From: Opitutus sp.
GTDB taxonomy: Bacteria > Verrucomicrobiota > Verrucomicrobiia > Opitutales > Opitutaceae
Direction of reading: 5' to 3'
NCBI GenBank assembly: GCA_013821985.1
Contig: PNJQ01000022.1
Span: 1 to 48,225 of the forward strand
Length of the DNA: 48,225 nucleotides
Shown: piece after piece, positions 24,535-33,244 of the stretch
How the letters are laid out: the number at the start of each line of letters is the position of its first letter
Position numbering within the stretch: position 1 is the first letter of the stretch
Position numbers and translations under genes: made by a program
Notes under the pieces: generated by a model
What the model was told of the DNA's origin: nothing
The model's database searches: none
Seen by the model: only the letters and a program-made list of their open reading frames with translations

Positions 24535-25359
24535 TCACGGACGGCGGCCTTCCGCCCAGGCGACCGCATACCAGAGGGCGGCGTCCTCGACGCAGCTCCA
24601 GTCGTGCAGGGCCGCCAGCGCGCCGTCGAAACTCTCCGCGTCCATCAGCCCGGCCTGCAGGATGACCGGCCGCGCTCCGGCGATGACGCCGCTGAGGTTA
24701 GCGATGTAGGAGGGAAAGTGCGGCTCGCCTGCGCAGCTCCCGAAAAAGACGAAGGTGTTGCGGAGGGGCGCCGCGCCGGCCTCGACCAGCAGCGACACCA
24801 GCCGCCGGCCGACGAGCGGATCGTTGCCGAGCCAGACGTAGCTGCGCTGATAGGCCTGCCACAGCAGCGCGAAGCCCGGCGGCTCGGGTTCAAGGCGCAG
24901 CAGTGCGTGGTCGTCGTCCTCGAGCACGATCCGCCCGCCCGGGCGCACGGCCCGGACCATCGAGCGCACCGCCGCCGCCGGATCGCGCAGGTGCTCGAGC
25001 AGGAAGCGCGTGTGGGCGACGTCGAAGCTGCCCCATTCGTCCTCGCGCAAGGGCGGTTGCGTCGCGTCGCCCCGGCGGAATTCGACCAGTGACGACTCGC
25101 CGGTCAGCGCGGCCCGCCGCTCCGCCTCGGCGATCTGCTCCACGCTGCGTTCGATCCCGAGGGCGCGGACGCCCGCCGCGCGCGCCATCGCCCGCGTGAG
25201 CTGGCCGGTGCCGCTGCCGAGGTCGAGGATGCGTTCGCCGCCGCGCAGGCCGAGTTCGCGCAGCGAACCGACGTTGAGCAGGCCGTTCAAGAGCGACAGG
25301 CGCGCCTGTTCGTCGGAATCGACGCCGTGCAGGTATGCGGAGGTGGCGATTTGGCTCAT
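24535..25359 (-). CDS. SAM-dependent methyltransferase (class I)
   Basis: The 274-residue protein has the SAM-binding motif I ILDLGSGTGQLTRAMA (about 44-59), the acidic motif II GIERS, and motif IV FDVAHTRFLLEHLRDP. The order fits small-molecule methyltransferases of the UbiE/type-11 kind. The C-terminal third (about 180-274) is lid-like. Substrate unknown. The start at 25359 (MSQIATSAYLHGVDSDEQAR) is the first sensible Met. It lies 37 bases after an ADOP permease in the PadR operon. Confidence 0.87.
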   Translation of the reverse strand: MSQIATSAYLHGVDSDEQARLSLLNGLLNVGSLRELGLRGGERILDLGSGTGQLTRAMARAAGVRALGIERSVEQIAEAERRAALTGESSLVEFRRGDATQPPLREDEWGSFDVAHTRFLLEHLRDPAAAVRSMVRAVRPGGRIVLEDDDHALLRLEPEPPGFALLWQAYQRSYVWLGNDPLVGRRLVSLLVEAGAAPLRNTFVFFGSCAGEPHFPSYIANLSGVIAGARPVILQAGLMDAESFDGALAALHDWSCVEDAALWYAVAWAEGRRP

Positions 25360-25396
25360 GGCGGGGGCGGAGGCAGGTGGAGGGGCATCAGTCGAT

Positions 25397-28120
25397 TCAA
25401 TCGGTGCGCAGCGCGGTGAGCGGGCTGATTTTCGTCGCCCGGCGGGCGGGGAACCAGCAGGCCAGCAGCGTGGCCGACAGGACCGCAGCGGCGGAAATCC
25501 CCAGCACGAGCGGATCGAACGCCGCGAGATCGTTGAGCGTGCTGCCCAGGATCCGGCCGGCGCCGATGCCGAGCACCAATCCGGCGGCGAGACCGGCCAG
25601 CGCCAGGGCCAGGCCCTCGCACAGGATCATCGCCTGCATGCGGGCGGGGTCCGCCCCGAGGGCCAGTCGGATGCCGATCTCGCGCGTGCGCCGGGCGACC
25701 GCGTAGGCCTTGACCCCGTAGATGCCGACCGCCGCGATCAGCAAGGTCGCGCCGCCGAAAAAATAAACCAGCCGCGTGACGAGGTGCAGCGACCAGATCT
25801 CGACCGAGGAGTCGCGATGGGCGCGGAACGTGCGGAGGCTGAAGACCGGCACGCCCGGCGCGGCGGTCTGGATCGCCGCGCGCACCTGCTCGCGCAGGCC
25901 GTGGGTCGCGGCCGCGGTCGGCACCGCGGGGCGGATGTGGAAATAAACGCCAGAGGTGAAATGCTGGGCGAACGGCAGGAAGACGGCGCCGAGCGGCTCC
26001 TCGTCCCAGATGTCGGAGCGCGTCGAAGACACGATGCCGACGACCTCCATCGGGCGCGACCGGGGCAGCCCGGGATAGGCGGCGAACTGGATGCTCTGGC
26101 CCAGGGCATCGCCTTCGGGCCAGAGTTTGCGGGCGAGGGCCGCGTCGATGACGGCGACCGGCGGACCGTCGCCGACGGCCGCTTCCGTGACGGTGAACGT
26201 CCGGCCGCGCAGCAGCGAAATGCCGAGGGTGGCGAAATAATCGGCGCCGATGGCGTTCATGCGCGCGGCGGTCCGCCCGTCTTCGCCGGCCGCGGTGGCG
26301 CGCTGCACCTCGGCGCCGCCGGCGTCGCGGCCGAACGGTGCGATCGCCCCGATGCTGGCGGCGCGCACGCCGGGAAGCGCGGCGAGTTTTTCCTCGATCG
26401 CGCGGTAAACCTGGCGCGTGCGCGTCTCGTCGTAGTTCGCGAGCTTGGCGTTGGCTTCGACGATGAGGGTGTGATCGGCGTCGTAGCCCGGGTCGCGGTT
26501 GAACGCGCCTTGGGCCATGCGGATGAACAGGCCGCCGCAGACCAGCAACGCGAGGGTGAGCGCGATCTGGACCGCAAGGAGCGGGTGGCGCGGCATCCAG
26601 CCGCGGCGGGGAACGACGGCATCCTCGCCCGGGTTTTCCTTGAGCCCGGCGAGCGCGTCGGTGCGGGATAGTCTCAGGGCCGGACCGAGCACGAAGAACA
26701 GCGTCGCGATCCCGGCGAAGCCGACCGTGGCGAGCCCGGCCGCGCCCGTCGTCGAGTCGGTGAGCACGACGGAGACGGGCAGTTGCGCGGCGGCGGCGGT
26801 GGCGATCGAGCGGACCAGCCAATCCGCGCACAGCAGGCCGAGACCGCCGCCGAGGAGCGCGAGCACGAAACCCTCCGTGAGCAGTTGACGGACGATGCGG
26901 CTCCGGCCGCCGCCGAGGGCCAGGCGGATGGCGAATTCCCTGTGGCGCGCGTGCCCGCGCGCGAGTTGGAGGCCGGCGAGGTTCAGGCAGACGACCAGAA
27001 GAACGGGGATGGACAGGCCGAGCAGGACGAAGCTCGCGAGCCCCAGCCCGGTCTTGCTCTCCGGATACGCGCTGGTCCTGAGGCGGGGGAGCGGGCCGTG
27101 CCGGAGCGCCTGATCCTTTTGTTCGGCGGGGAACCGGCGCTCGAGGGATTCGCTCAGGAGCGCGAGAGCGGCTTGGGCCGCGGCGTGACTGATGTCCGGG
27201 CGCAACCGCGCCACCAGATACAGGATCTGCGCGTCGGCCTGTTCCAGGCGGCTGGCCCCTTCGCCGGCCCGGCCGCGGGCGAGCGCATCATGGACTCCGA
27301 GCGGGAAGTAGAAGTCGGGCCCGGTGAGCATTTCCGTCCCGGAAAATCCCTCGGGAGCGACGCCGATCACGGTGTAGAGGCGGTCGTTCGCGCGGATCGT
27401 CGCACCGACGATGTCGGGCCGCGCGCCCGCGCGTTGCCAATAAGCGTGGCTGACGACGACGACGGGCAGATTGGCTCCGGGCCGCCCTTCCTCGGCGGTG
27501 AAGCCGCGCCCGTGTTGCAGGGAGACTCCCAGCACGTCGAAGTAGTCCGCGCTGACGAAGCTGGCGAGCGCGCGCCGGGTGTCGGCGCCCTCGCCGATGC
27601 CGACGGTGGCGGGGGTGTGCGCGAGGAGTCCGGCGAAAATCTCGGCGTGCTCGCGCAGCGCCAGATAGGCCGGGTGGGAAAAGGGCCGGAACTCGGCTGC
27701 GTCGACCTTGCTCTGCGAGTAGAGCTGCACGACGTGCGCCGGCTCGGGAAACGGGCGGGCGCTGAACCCGATCGCATGGATCACGCTGAAGATCGCGGTG
27801 TTCACGCCGATGCCGAGCGCGAGCACGGCGACCGCCGCGGCGGTGAAGCCGGGAGATTTGACGAGCAGGCGGAGGGCGAGGCGCAGGTCCTGCGCGAACT
27901 GCTCCAGCGCGCCCCAGCCGAAGGTGTCGCGCGCTCTCTCCTGCCACGCGGCGACGTTGCCGAAGCGGCGTTGCGCGGCGAGACGCGCCTCGTCCGGGGC
28001 GAGGCCATCGGCGGCGAGGTCGGCGGTGCGCTGCTCGAGGTGCAGGCGCATCTCCTCGGCCATCTCGGCTTCAAGGGCGCGGCGGCGAAACAGGGCACGG
28101 AGTCGGCGGCGGAGGTTCAT
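25397..28120 (-). CDS. ADOP-type ABC permease (MacB/FtsX-like), copy 1
   Basis: The 907-residue protein has the ADOP N-terminal cytoplasmic domain (about 1-90, with EEMRLHLEQR and ARLAAQRRFGN). The first membrane helix (about 95-115) and a periplasmic MacB-type domain follow. Two FtsX membrane blocks sit at about 360-480 and 780-907. FTAAAVAVLALGIGVNTAIF is the family hallmark. ADOP permeases carry no ATPase; none is found in this operon. Their substrates are mostly unknown, and some relatives act in export of peptides or lipids. The first 90 residues are nearly identical to those of the next upstream gene, so one copy is probably a duplicate. Confidence 0.93.
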   Translation of the reverse strand: MNLRRRLRALFRRRALEAEMAEEMRLHLEQRTADLAADGLAPDEARLAAQRRFGNVAAWQERARDTFGWGALEQFAQDLRLALRLLVKSPGFTAAAVAVLALGIGVNTAIFSVIHAIGFSARPFPEPAHVVQLYSQSKVDAAEFRPFSHPAYLALREHAEIFAGLLAHTPATVGIGEGADTRRALASFVSADYFDVLGVSLQHGRGFTAEEGRPGANLPVVVVSHAYWQRAGARPDIVGATIRANDRLYTVIGVAPEGFSGTEMLTGPDFYFPLGVHDALARGRAGEGASRLEQADAQILYLVARLRPDISHAAAQAALALLSESLERRFPAEQKDQALRHGPLPRLRTSAYPESKTGLGLASFVLLGLSIPVLLVVCLNLAGLQLARGHARHREFAIRLALGGGRSRIVRQLLTEGFVLALLGGGLGLLCADWLVRSIATAAAAQLPVSVVLTDSTTGAAGLATVGFAGIATLFFVLGPALRLSRTDALAGLKENPGEDAVVPRRGWMPRHPLLAVQIALTLALLVCGGLFIRMAQGAFNRDPGYDADHTLIVEANAKLANYDETRTRQVYRAIEEKLAALPGVRAASIGAIAPFGRDAGGAEVQRATAAGEDGRTAARMNAIGADYFATLGISLLRGRTFTVTEAAVGDGPPVAVIDAALARKLWPEGDALGQSIQFAAYPGLPRSRPMEVVGIVSSTRSDIWDEEPLGAVFLPFAQHFTSGVYFHIRPAVPTAAATHGLREQVRAAIQTAAPGVPVFSLRTFRAHRDSSVEIWSLHLVTRLVYFFGGATLLIAAVGIYGVKAYAVARRTREIGIRLALGADPARMQAMILCEGLALALAGLAAGLVLGIGAGRILGSTLNDLAAFDPLVLGISAAAVLSATLLACWFPARRATKISPLTALRTD

Positions 28121-28141
28121 CGCGTGCGACGGCGGGCCGGG

Positions 28142-30793
28142 TTATTCGGCGCGGAGGGCTTCGATCGCGTCGATCCGGCCGGCGCGGCGCGCGGGCAGCC
28201 AGCAGGCGAGCAGCGCGACGCCGAGGAGGATCAACGTCGTGACGATGAGCACGGCGGGACTGTTGGTGCGGATGCCCGGGTAAACGGAGACGAGCATCTG
28301 CGCGACGCCGAAGGCGCCGAGCAGACCGAGCGCGGAACCGAGCACCGCCTGGCGCACGCCCGCGCCGAAGACGAGGCGGGTGAGGTCGCGTCCGCTGGCC
28401 CCGAGCGCGAGGCGAATGGCGAATTCGCCGCTGCGCTGCGCGGTGGTGCGGGCGATGACGCCGTAGATGCCGAGCGAGGCCAGCGCAAGTCCGAGCACCC
28501 CGAAGGCACCGAGCATGTCGCGGAGCACGCCGAGTTGATAAAGCGTGCGGTCGATGTTGTGATCGGCGGATTGCAGCCGGCGCACGGGGAGGTCGGGGTC
28601 GAGGGCGGCGAGCGTTTCGCGGATGGCCGGCACGAGCGTCGCGGGGAGCACGCCCGGCGCGGCGCGCACGGCCAGTTCGAAGTTGCGCGTGGGCTCCTGG
28701 GCGAGCGGTTGGTAAACGTAAGACACGACCGGATTCGGATCGGGGTCAACGGTCTGGAAGTCGGCGACAACACCCACGATTTCGCCCGAGTGGACTTCGC
28801 GACCGTCCGCAATCTGCGCGATGCGGCGCCCCACGGGATCCTGTTCGCCGAACCACGCACGCGCCGAGGATTGGCCGATGAGGTAAACGCGCGGAGCCGT
28901 GGCACTGTCCTGTTCGAGGAAAGCGCGCCCGGCGACGAGGCGCATTTCGAAGGCCTCGAGGTAGGCGGGGCTGACGGTGTTGACCATCGCGGCGGGTTCT
29001 CGGCCCGGCTGCGCGCGTTCGCGTCCTTCGACGTGGAATTTCCGGACATCCGTCCAGTGATAGAACGGTGCAGCCTGTGCGAATGCCACCCTTTCGACGC
29101 CCGGGAGAGCGCTGAGTCGCTCTAGCGCCAGTCGCTGGAAGGCGTGGACTTTCGTGTCGTCGCCGTAAGTTCCAGCCGGCAGGGCGACGTGGCCGGTGAC
29201 GACTTGCGCGGATTGCCAGCCAGAGCGGCGGTGGTGGAGATCGTGGAGTCCGCGAATGAAAAGCGCGGCGGCGGTGAGCAAGACCATCGAGAGGGCGAAC
29301 TGACCGACAATCAGTGCCTGGCGGAAACGGTGCTGACCACGCGAGCCGCTTTGGCCACGCGCGCCGGATTTGAGGGTATCGTTCAAGTCGAGCCGGAGGG
29401 CGAATAGCGCGGGCGCGAGGCCGAAGGCGAGGGCGGTGACGAGTGAGGCCGCGAATGCCCAGCCCATGACGGCCCAGTCCACGTCGAACCAGACGAATTC
29501 GCCGTTGTCGCCGACGGAGCGCAGGGCCGCCCAGTCGCGGAAGAGGTAGGCCACGGCAATGGAGAGCACGCCGCCCGCGAGGGACAACACGACGGCCTCC
29601 GCCAAGAGCGGGCGGAGCAGTTGCAGGCGCGTGGCACCGAGCGCCGCGCGCACGGCGAACTCGCGGGCGCGCGTCATGGTGCGTGCGAGCAGCAGGTTCG
29701 CGAGGTTGGAGCACGCGATCAGGAGCACGAAGCCCGACAGACCGATGAGCATCGGCAGGATGACGCCGCCGCTCGAACCGACGACGGTCGATTGCAGCGA
29801 CATCGCACGCCAGGTTGTGCCGGTGTGCTCCTCGGGATGCTCGCGCGCGAGGCGGGCGCCGAAGTCGGCGACAAAGGATTCGGCCTCGGCCGGGGTGAGG
29901 TCGGGGGCGAGGCGACCGAAGACCTGGAGGTTGGACGCCTTGCGATCGGCTGAGAAATCCGGGGTGAAGGCGAAGGGGCGGAAAAAATCGAGATTCCCGA
30001 GGTGGCGCCAATCGTTGAAGGACGCGGGCAGCACACCGATGACCTCGTGCCACTCGCCATCGATGCGCACGCGGCGGCCGATGATGTCGGGCGCGGCGTG
30101 GTAGCGATTTTGCCAGGTGCGCTGGCTAAGGATGACGACGTGGTGGCGGCCAGGCGTATCCTCCCCGGGCAGAAAATCGCGGCCGAGCTGCGGCACGACG
30201 CCGAGGAGCGAGAAGAGATTGGCGGTGGCGCGCCCGGAGTAGGCGAGCTCGGCGGGCTGCGCCGGGTCGGAGAGACTGACGCGATTGATGGTCAGCGCGG
30301 AAAAATCGCCGTAAGCGGCGCGGGTCGCTTTCAGATCGAGATAATCAGCGGGAGAGAGGCCGCCCTTGGGGTGTTGCGGGGTGATGCGGTAGATTTGCTG
30401 CAGGCGACCGGCCTCGGCGTAGGGCAGGGGTTTGAACATGACGCCGTTCGCCAGACTGAACATCGACGTGTTCGCGCCGATGCCGAGGCCGAGGGTGATG
30501 ATGGCGAGGACGGAGAATCCCGGCGCGCGCACGAGTTGGCGGGCGGCAAAACGCAGATCCTGCGCCAAGCGTTCCAGCGCACCCCAGCCAAAGGTGTCGC
30601 GGGCGCGCTCCTGCAGCGCGGCGGTGTTGCCGAATTTGCGCTGGGCGGCGAGGCGCGCCTCCTCGGCAGCGAGGCCATCGGCGGCGAAGTCTGCGGCACG
30701 CTGCTCAAGGTGGAAACGCATCTCCTCGGCCATCTCGGCTTCGAGATCGCGGCGGCGGAAGAGGGCGCGGAGACGGCGACGGAGGAAATTCAT
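28142..30793 (-). CDS. ADOP-type ABC permease (MacB/FtsX-like), copy 2
   Basis: The 883-residue protein has the same plan as copy 1: cytoplasmic ADOP prefix (EEMRFHLEQRAADFAADGLA), helix FSVLAIITLGLGIGANTSMF, large periplasmic MacB domain, and FtsX blocks with SNLANLLLARTMTRAREFAV and a C-terminal RRAGRIDAIEALRAE. Past the prefix the two copies differ strongly, so they probably handle different partners or form a heteromer. It is the second gene of the operon, 25 bases after padR and 21 before copy 1, as expected for a PadR-regulated ADOP. Confidence 0.93.
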   Translation of the reverse strand: MNFLRRRLRALFRRRDLEAEMAEEMRFHLEQRAADFAADGLAAEEARLAAQRKFGNTAALQERARDTFGWGALERLAQDLRFAARQLVRAPGFSVLAIITLGLGIGANTSMFSLANGVMFKPLPYAEAGRLQQIYRITPQHPKGGLSPADYLDLKATRAAYGDFSALTINRVSLSDPAQPAELAYSGRATANLFSLLGVVPQLGRDFLPGEDTPGRHHVVILSQRTWQNRYHAAPDIIGRRVRIDGEWHEVIGVLPASFNDWRHLGNLDFFRPFAFTPDFSADRKASNLQVFGRLAPDLTPAEAESFVADFGARLAREHPEEHTGTTWRAMSLQSTVVGSSGGVILPMLIGLSGFVLLIACSNLANLLLARTMTRAREFAVRAALGATRLQLLRPLLAEAVVLSLAGGVLSIAVAYLFRDWAALRSVGDNGEFVWFDVDWAVMGWAFAASLVTALAFGLAPALFALRLDLNDTLKSGARGQSGSRGQHRFRQALIVGQFALSMVLLTAAALFIRGLHDLHHRRSGWQSAQVVTGHVALPAGTYGDDTKVHAFQRLALERLSALPGVERVAFAQAAPFYHWTDVRKFHVEGRERAQPGREPAAMVNTVSPAYLEAFEMRLVAGRAFLEQDSATAPRVYLIGQSSARAWFGEQDPVGRRIAQIADGREVHSGEIVGVVADFQTVDPDPNPVVSYVYQPLAQEPTRNFELAVRAAPGVLPATLVPAIRETLAALDPDLPVRRLQSADHNIDRTLYQLGVLRDMLGAFGVLGLALASLGIYGVIARTTAQRSGEFAIRLALGASGRDLTRLVFGAGVRQAVLGSALGLLGAFGVAQMLVSVYPGIRTNSPAVLIVTTLILLGVALLACWLPARRAGRIDAIEALRAE

Positions 30794-30818
30794 GGGGCGG
30801 GCAGGTTGCGCCGGAGGA

Positions 30819-31148
30819 TCACGCGGACTGCATCACCTGCGCGATGATGGCGGTCATGCGGTCCCACTCGGCTTGTTCGGTTTCGAGCTGTTTTCGGCCG
30901 ACGCGGGTGAGCGTGTAGTATTTCGCGCGACGGTTGTTTTCGGTCATCTTCCATTCGGCCTCGATCCAGCCCTTCTCCTCCATGCGGTAGAGCGCCGGGT
31001 AGAGGGAGCCTTCGTCCACTTGAAGCGCACTCTTCGAGAGCTGCTCGAGCTTGTTGGTGATGCCCCAGCCGTGCAGCTCGCCGCGGCTGAGGACGCGGAG
31101 GACGAGCATGTCGAGGGTGCCTTGGAAGAGGTCTGCTTTGCGGGCCAT
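30819..31148 (-). CDS. PadR-family transcriptional regulator
   Basis: The 109-residue protein is a short PadR winged-helix repressor. LFQGTLDMLVLRVLSRGELHGWGI is the first half of the winged helix. VDEGSLYPALYRMEEKGWIE is the recognition helix and wing, and YYTLTRVGRKQL completes the family pattern. The C-terminal dimerisation helix is WDRMTAIIAQVM. It is first in the operon with two ADOP permeases and likely autorepresses it through the twin operator just upstream. AGGTG at 31157-31161 serves as its ribosome-binding site, eight bases before the ATG. Confidence 0.95.
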   Translation of the reverse strand: MARKADLFQGTLDMLVLRVLSRGELHGWGITNKLEQLSKSALQVDEGSLYPALYRMEEKGWIEAEWKMTENNRRAKYYTLTRVGRKQLETEQAEWDRMTAIIAQVMQSA

Positions 31149-31155
31149 GGCGTTT

Positions 31156-31203
31156 CACCTAGAATGTCTAAGGCAAGGGTCAAGTCTTTCCTTAGATTGT
31201 CTA
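31156..31203 (-). promoter_or_regulatory. PadR operon control region: twin TAGA-N3-TCTA operators
   Basis: Two 11-bp dyads, TAGAATGTCTA (31160-31170) and TAGATTGTCTA (31193-31203), sit 33 bases apart centre to centre, three helical turns. They also form the arms of a larger inverted repeat (CCTAGA-N3-TCTAAGG). On the minus strand a TTGACC candidate -35 (31183-31178) lies between them, and the distal dyad overlaps the expected -10 zone. The -10 is not clear: TAGGTG (31161-31156) is at 16-base spacing but also holds the ribosome-binding site. The layout fits PadR autorepression. Confidence 0.7.
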
Positions 31204-31299
31204 GGTAACACGGGCGGCGCGGACGAAGTTGCGGGGAAATTCATTTCGCGTGCAGACGCGCCTCGCCGCCGCCGGGACGCCGGCGACCACCCCGGGCCC

Positions 31300-31333
31300 A
31301 AAAAAAGAGGGCGGCCGGAGAACCGGCCGCCCT
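31300..31333 (-). terminator. Rho-independent terminator of the malic enzyme gene
   Basis: On the minus strand an 11-bp perfect stem AGGGCGGCCGG/CCGGCCGCCCT (31333-31323 with 31318-31308) with loop TTCT is followed closely by seven T residues (31306-31300). It lies 17 bases past the malic enzyme stop. Confidence 0.95.
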
Positions 31334-31350
31334 GCGTGATTGGGAGAACT

Positions 31351-32994
31351 TCAGACGTAGTCGGGATACGTGGGATCGAACATCGTGTCTTCGACGTGCG
31401 CCTTCAAATCGGCCGGGCGCAGCATGTGGGTGAGTCCGCGCTTGAACGCCACCTCAGCGACCTCCGTCGCGATCGCGAGCGAGACTTCACGGATGCGATT
31501 CAAGTCCGGGTAGATGCGCCCGAGCTTGAGATCGTTTTCGGTCACGAGTCCGGCGAGCACGCGCGCGGCGCTGTAGAACATCTCATCGGTGACGCGCGTC
31601 GATTCGCTGGCGATTACGCCGAGGCCGACGCCGGGGAAGATGTAACTGTTGTTCCCCTGACCGGGCGTGTGCGTGACGCCATTGAATGTCACGGGTGCGA
31701 ACGGGCTGCCGCTGGCGAAGATACCGCGGCCGTCGGTCCAGGTGTAGCATTGTTCGGCGGTGCACTCGGCCTTCGACGTCGGATTCGACAGGGCGAAAAT
31801 GACGGGCCGCTTGTTCAGCTTCGCCATGGCGCGGACGATTGGCTCGGTGAACGTCTGCGGCATGCCGGAGACGCCGACCAGCGCGGTGGGCTTCAGCGCC
31901 TCGACCGCTTCGAGCAGCGTCGCCATCGGCGCGTGCGGATGGGCGAAGCGGAGCTTGTGCTCGACCAGGTCGGTGCGGCTCTGGACGACGAGGCCCTTCG
32001 AATCGACGAACCAGCATTGCTGGCGCGCGACGTTTTCAGGGATGCCCTGGAGCTTGAGCGCTTCGACGATGAGGTCGCCGATGCCGATGCCGGCTTCACC
32101 GGCGCCGAGGAACAGGATTTTCTGCTGCGCGAGCGGAATGCCGGTGAGGCGTTCCGACGTGAGCAAACCCGCGAGCGTGACGCCCGCGGTGCCTTGGATG
32201 TCGTCGTTGAACGTGCAGGCCTGGTCGCGATATTTGTGGAGCAGGCGGAACGCGTTCGAATTGCCGAAATCCTCGAACTGGATGACGGCCTTGGGGAAGA
32301 TTTGCTGCGCGGCTTGCACGAATTCATCGACGAGTTCGTCGTATTCCGGTCCGCGCAGGCGTGCTTCGGCGACGCCGAGGTAGAGCGGATCGGCGAGGAG
32401 CGTCGCGTTGTTCGTGCCGACATCGAGCATGATGGGCAGGCATTGCGCGGGCGGGATGCCGGCGCAGGCGGTGTAGAGCGAGAGTTTGCCGACGGGGATG
32501 CCCATGCCGTTCGCACCGAGATCGCCCAGGCCGAGGATGCGTTCGCCGTCGGTGATGACGATGATGCGCACGTCGGCGTGCGGCCAGTTTTGCAGGATGC
32601 GTTTCACTTGTCCGCGGTCGCGGCGGGTGATGTAGAGACCGCGTGGACGGCGGAAGATGTGACCGTATTTCTGGCAGGCGAGTCCGACCGTGGGCGTGTA
32701 GATGATCGGCATCATCTCATCGAGGTTCTGCATCACGAGGCGGTAGAACAGCGCCTCGTTGCGCTCCTGGAGCGAGATGAGATAAATATACTTTTCGAGG
32801 GGGCTCTCCTTGCGGCGGTAATTTTCGAGCACGCGCTCGAGTTGCTGGTCCTGCGTCGCCACGCGCGGCGGCAGCAGGCCGCGCAGACCGAGCGCGTCGC
32901 GCTCCGCTTCGTCGAATGCGGTGCCCTTGTTGAGTAGCGGATCGTGCAGCAGGGCGACCCCGCGTTTGCCTTCCAGGTGAAGTGTCGTCGTCAT
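31351..32994 (-). CDS. NAD(P)-dependent malic enzyme, large form
   Basis: The 547-residue protein belongs to the long (ME/SfcA-type) malic enzymes. It decarboxylates malate oxidatively to pyruvate in the cytoplasm. Visible catalytic elements are Tyr99 in IIYTPTVG, Lys170 in GMGIPVGKLSLYTACAGI, the metal-binding FEDFGNSNAF, and the dinucleotide loop FLGAGEAGIGIG. TFNDDIQGTAGVTLAGL is another family hallmark. Cofactor preference cannot be read with certainty. Start at 32994 (MTTTLHLEGKRGVALL) matches family N-termini. The gene stands alone with its own terminator. Confidence 0.95.
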   Translation of the reverse strand: MTTTLHLEGKRGVALLHDPLLNKGTAFDEAERDALGLRGLLPPRVATQDQQLERVLENYRRKESPLEKYIYLISLQERNEALFYRLVMQNLDEMMPIIYTPTVGLACQKYGHIFRRPRGLYITRRDRGQVKRILQNWPHADVRIIVITDGERILGLGDLGANGMGIPVGKLSLYTACAGIPPAQCLPIMLDVGTNNATLLADPLYLGVAEARLRGPEYDELVDEFVQAAQQIFPKAVIQFEDFGNSNAFRLLHKYRDQACTFNDDIQGTAGVTLAGLLTSERLTGIPLAQQKILFLGAGEAGIGIGDLIVEALKLQGIPENVARQQCWFVDSKGLVVQSRTDLVEHKLRFAHPHAPMATLLEAVEALKPTALVGVSGMPQTFTEPIVRAMAKLNKRPVIFALSNPTSKAECTAEQCYTWTDGRGIFASGSPFAPVTFNGVTHTPGQGNNSYIFPGVGLGVIASESTRVTDEMFYSAARVLAGLVTENDLKLGRIYPDLNRIREVSLAIATEVAEVAFKRGLTHMLRPADLKAHVEDTMFDPTYPDYV

Positions 32995-33244
32995 AATGAA
33001 ACCAAGCCTCCTTGTTTTGCCCGAGACTAGCGCGCGCTCGCCCGAGGCAGAAGGTCAATACCGGCGCATCGACGGGGAATCACTGCGCGGCTTCAAAATC
33101 ACGCCGGTGCCTAATAGGCGCGCGGTGCGGAGAGTTTGCCAAGAAACGATTGGCGAGGGCGGACGGGCGGGTCTGCCGGCGGGAGGTGGAGGGCGGATTC
33201 CGCGCTTGCGGTTGGCCGCGGGGTGGATTCTTGGCTTCGCGGAG

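Noticed and set aside
22885-29125. Very long plus-strand open frames (735 and 780 codons) opposite the PadR operon
   Set aside because: Both are Glu/Arg/Gly-rich antisense shadows of well-supported minus-strand genes (DUF4386, TPR, methyltransferase, ADOP permeases).
22139-31148. ATPase subunit for the ADOP permeases in the operon
   Set aside because: No Walker A/B or ABC signature protein is encoded between padR and the last DUF4386 gene; the only nearby P-loop protein is the NadR-like kinase on the other strand.
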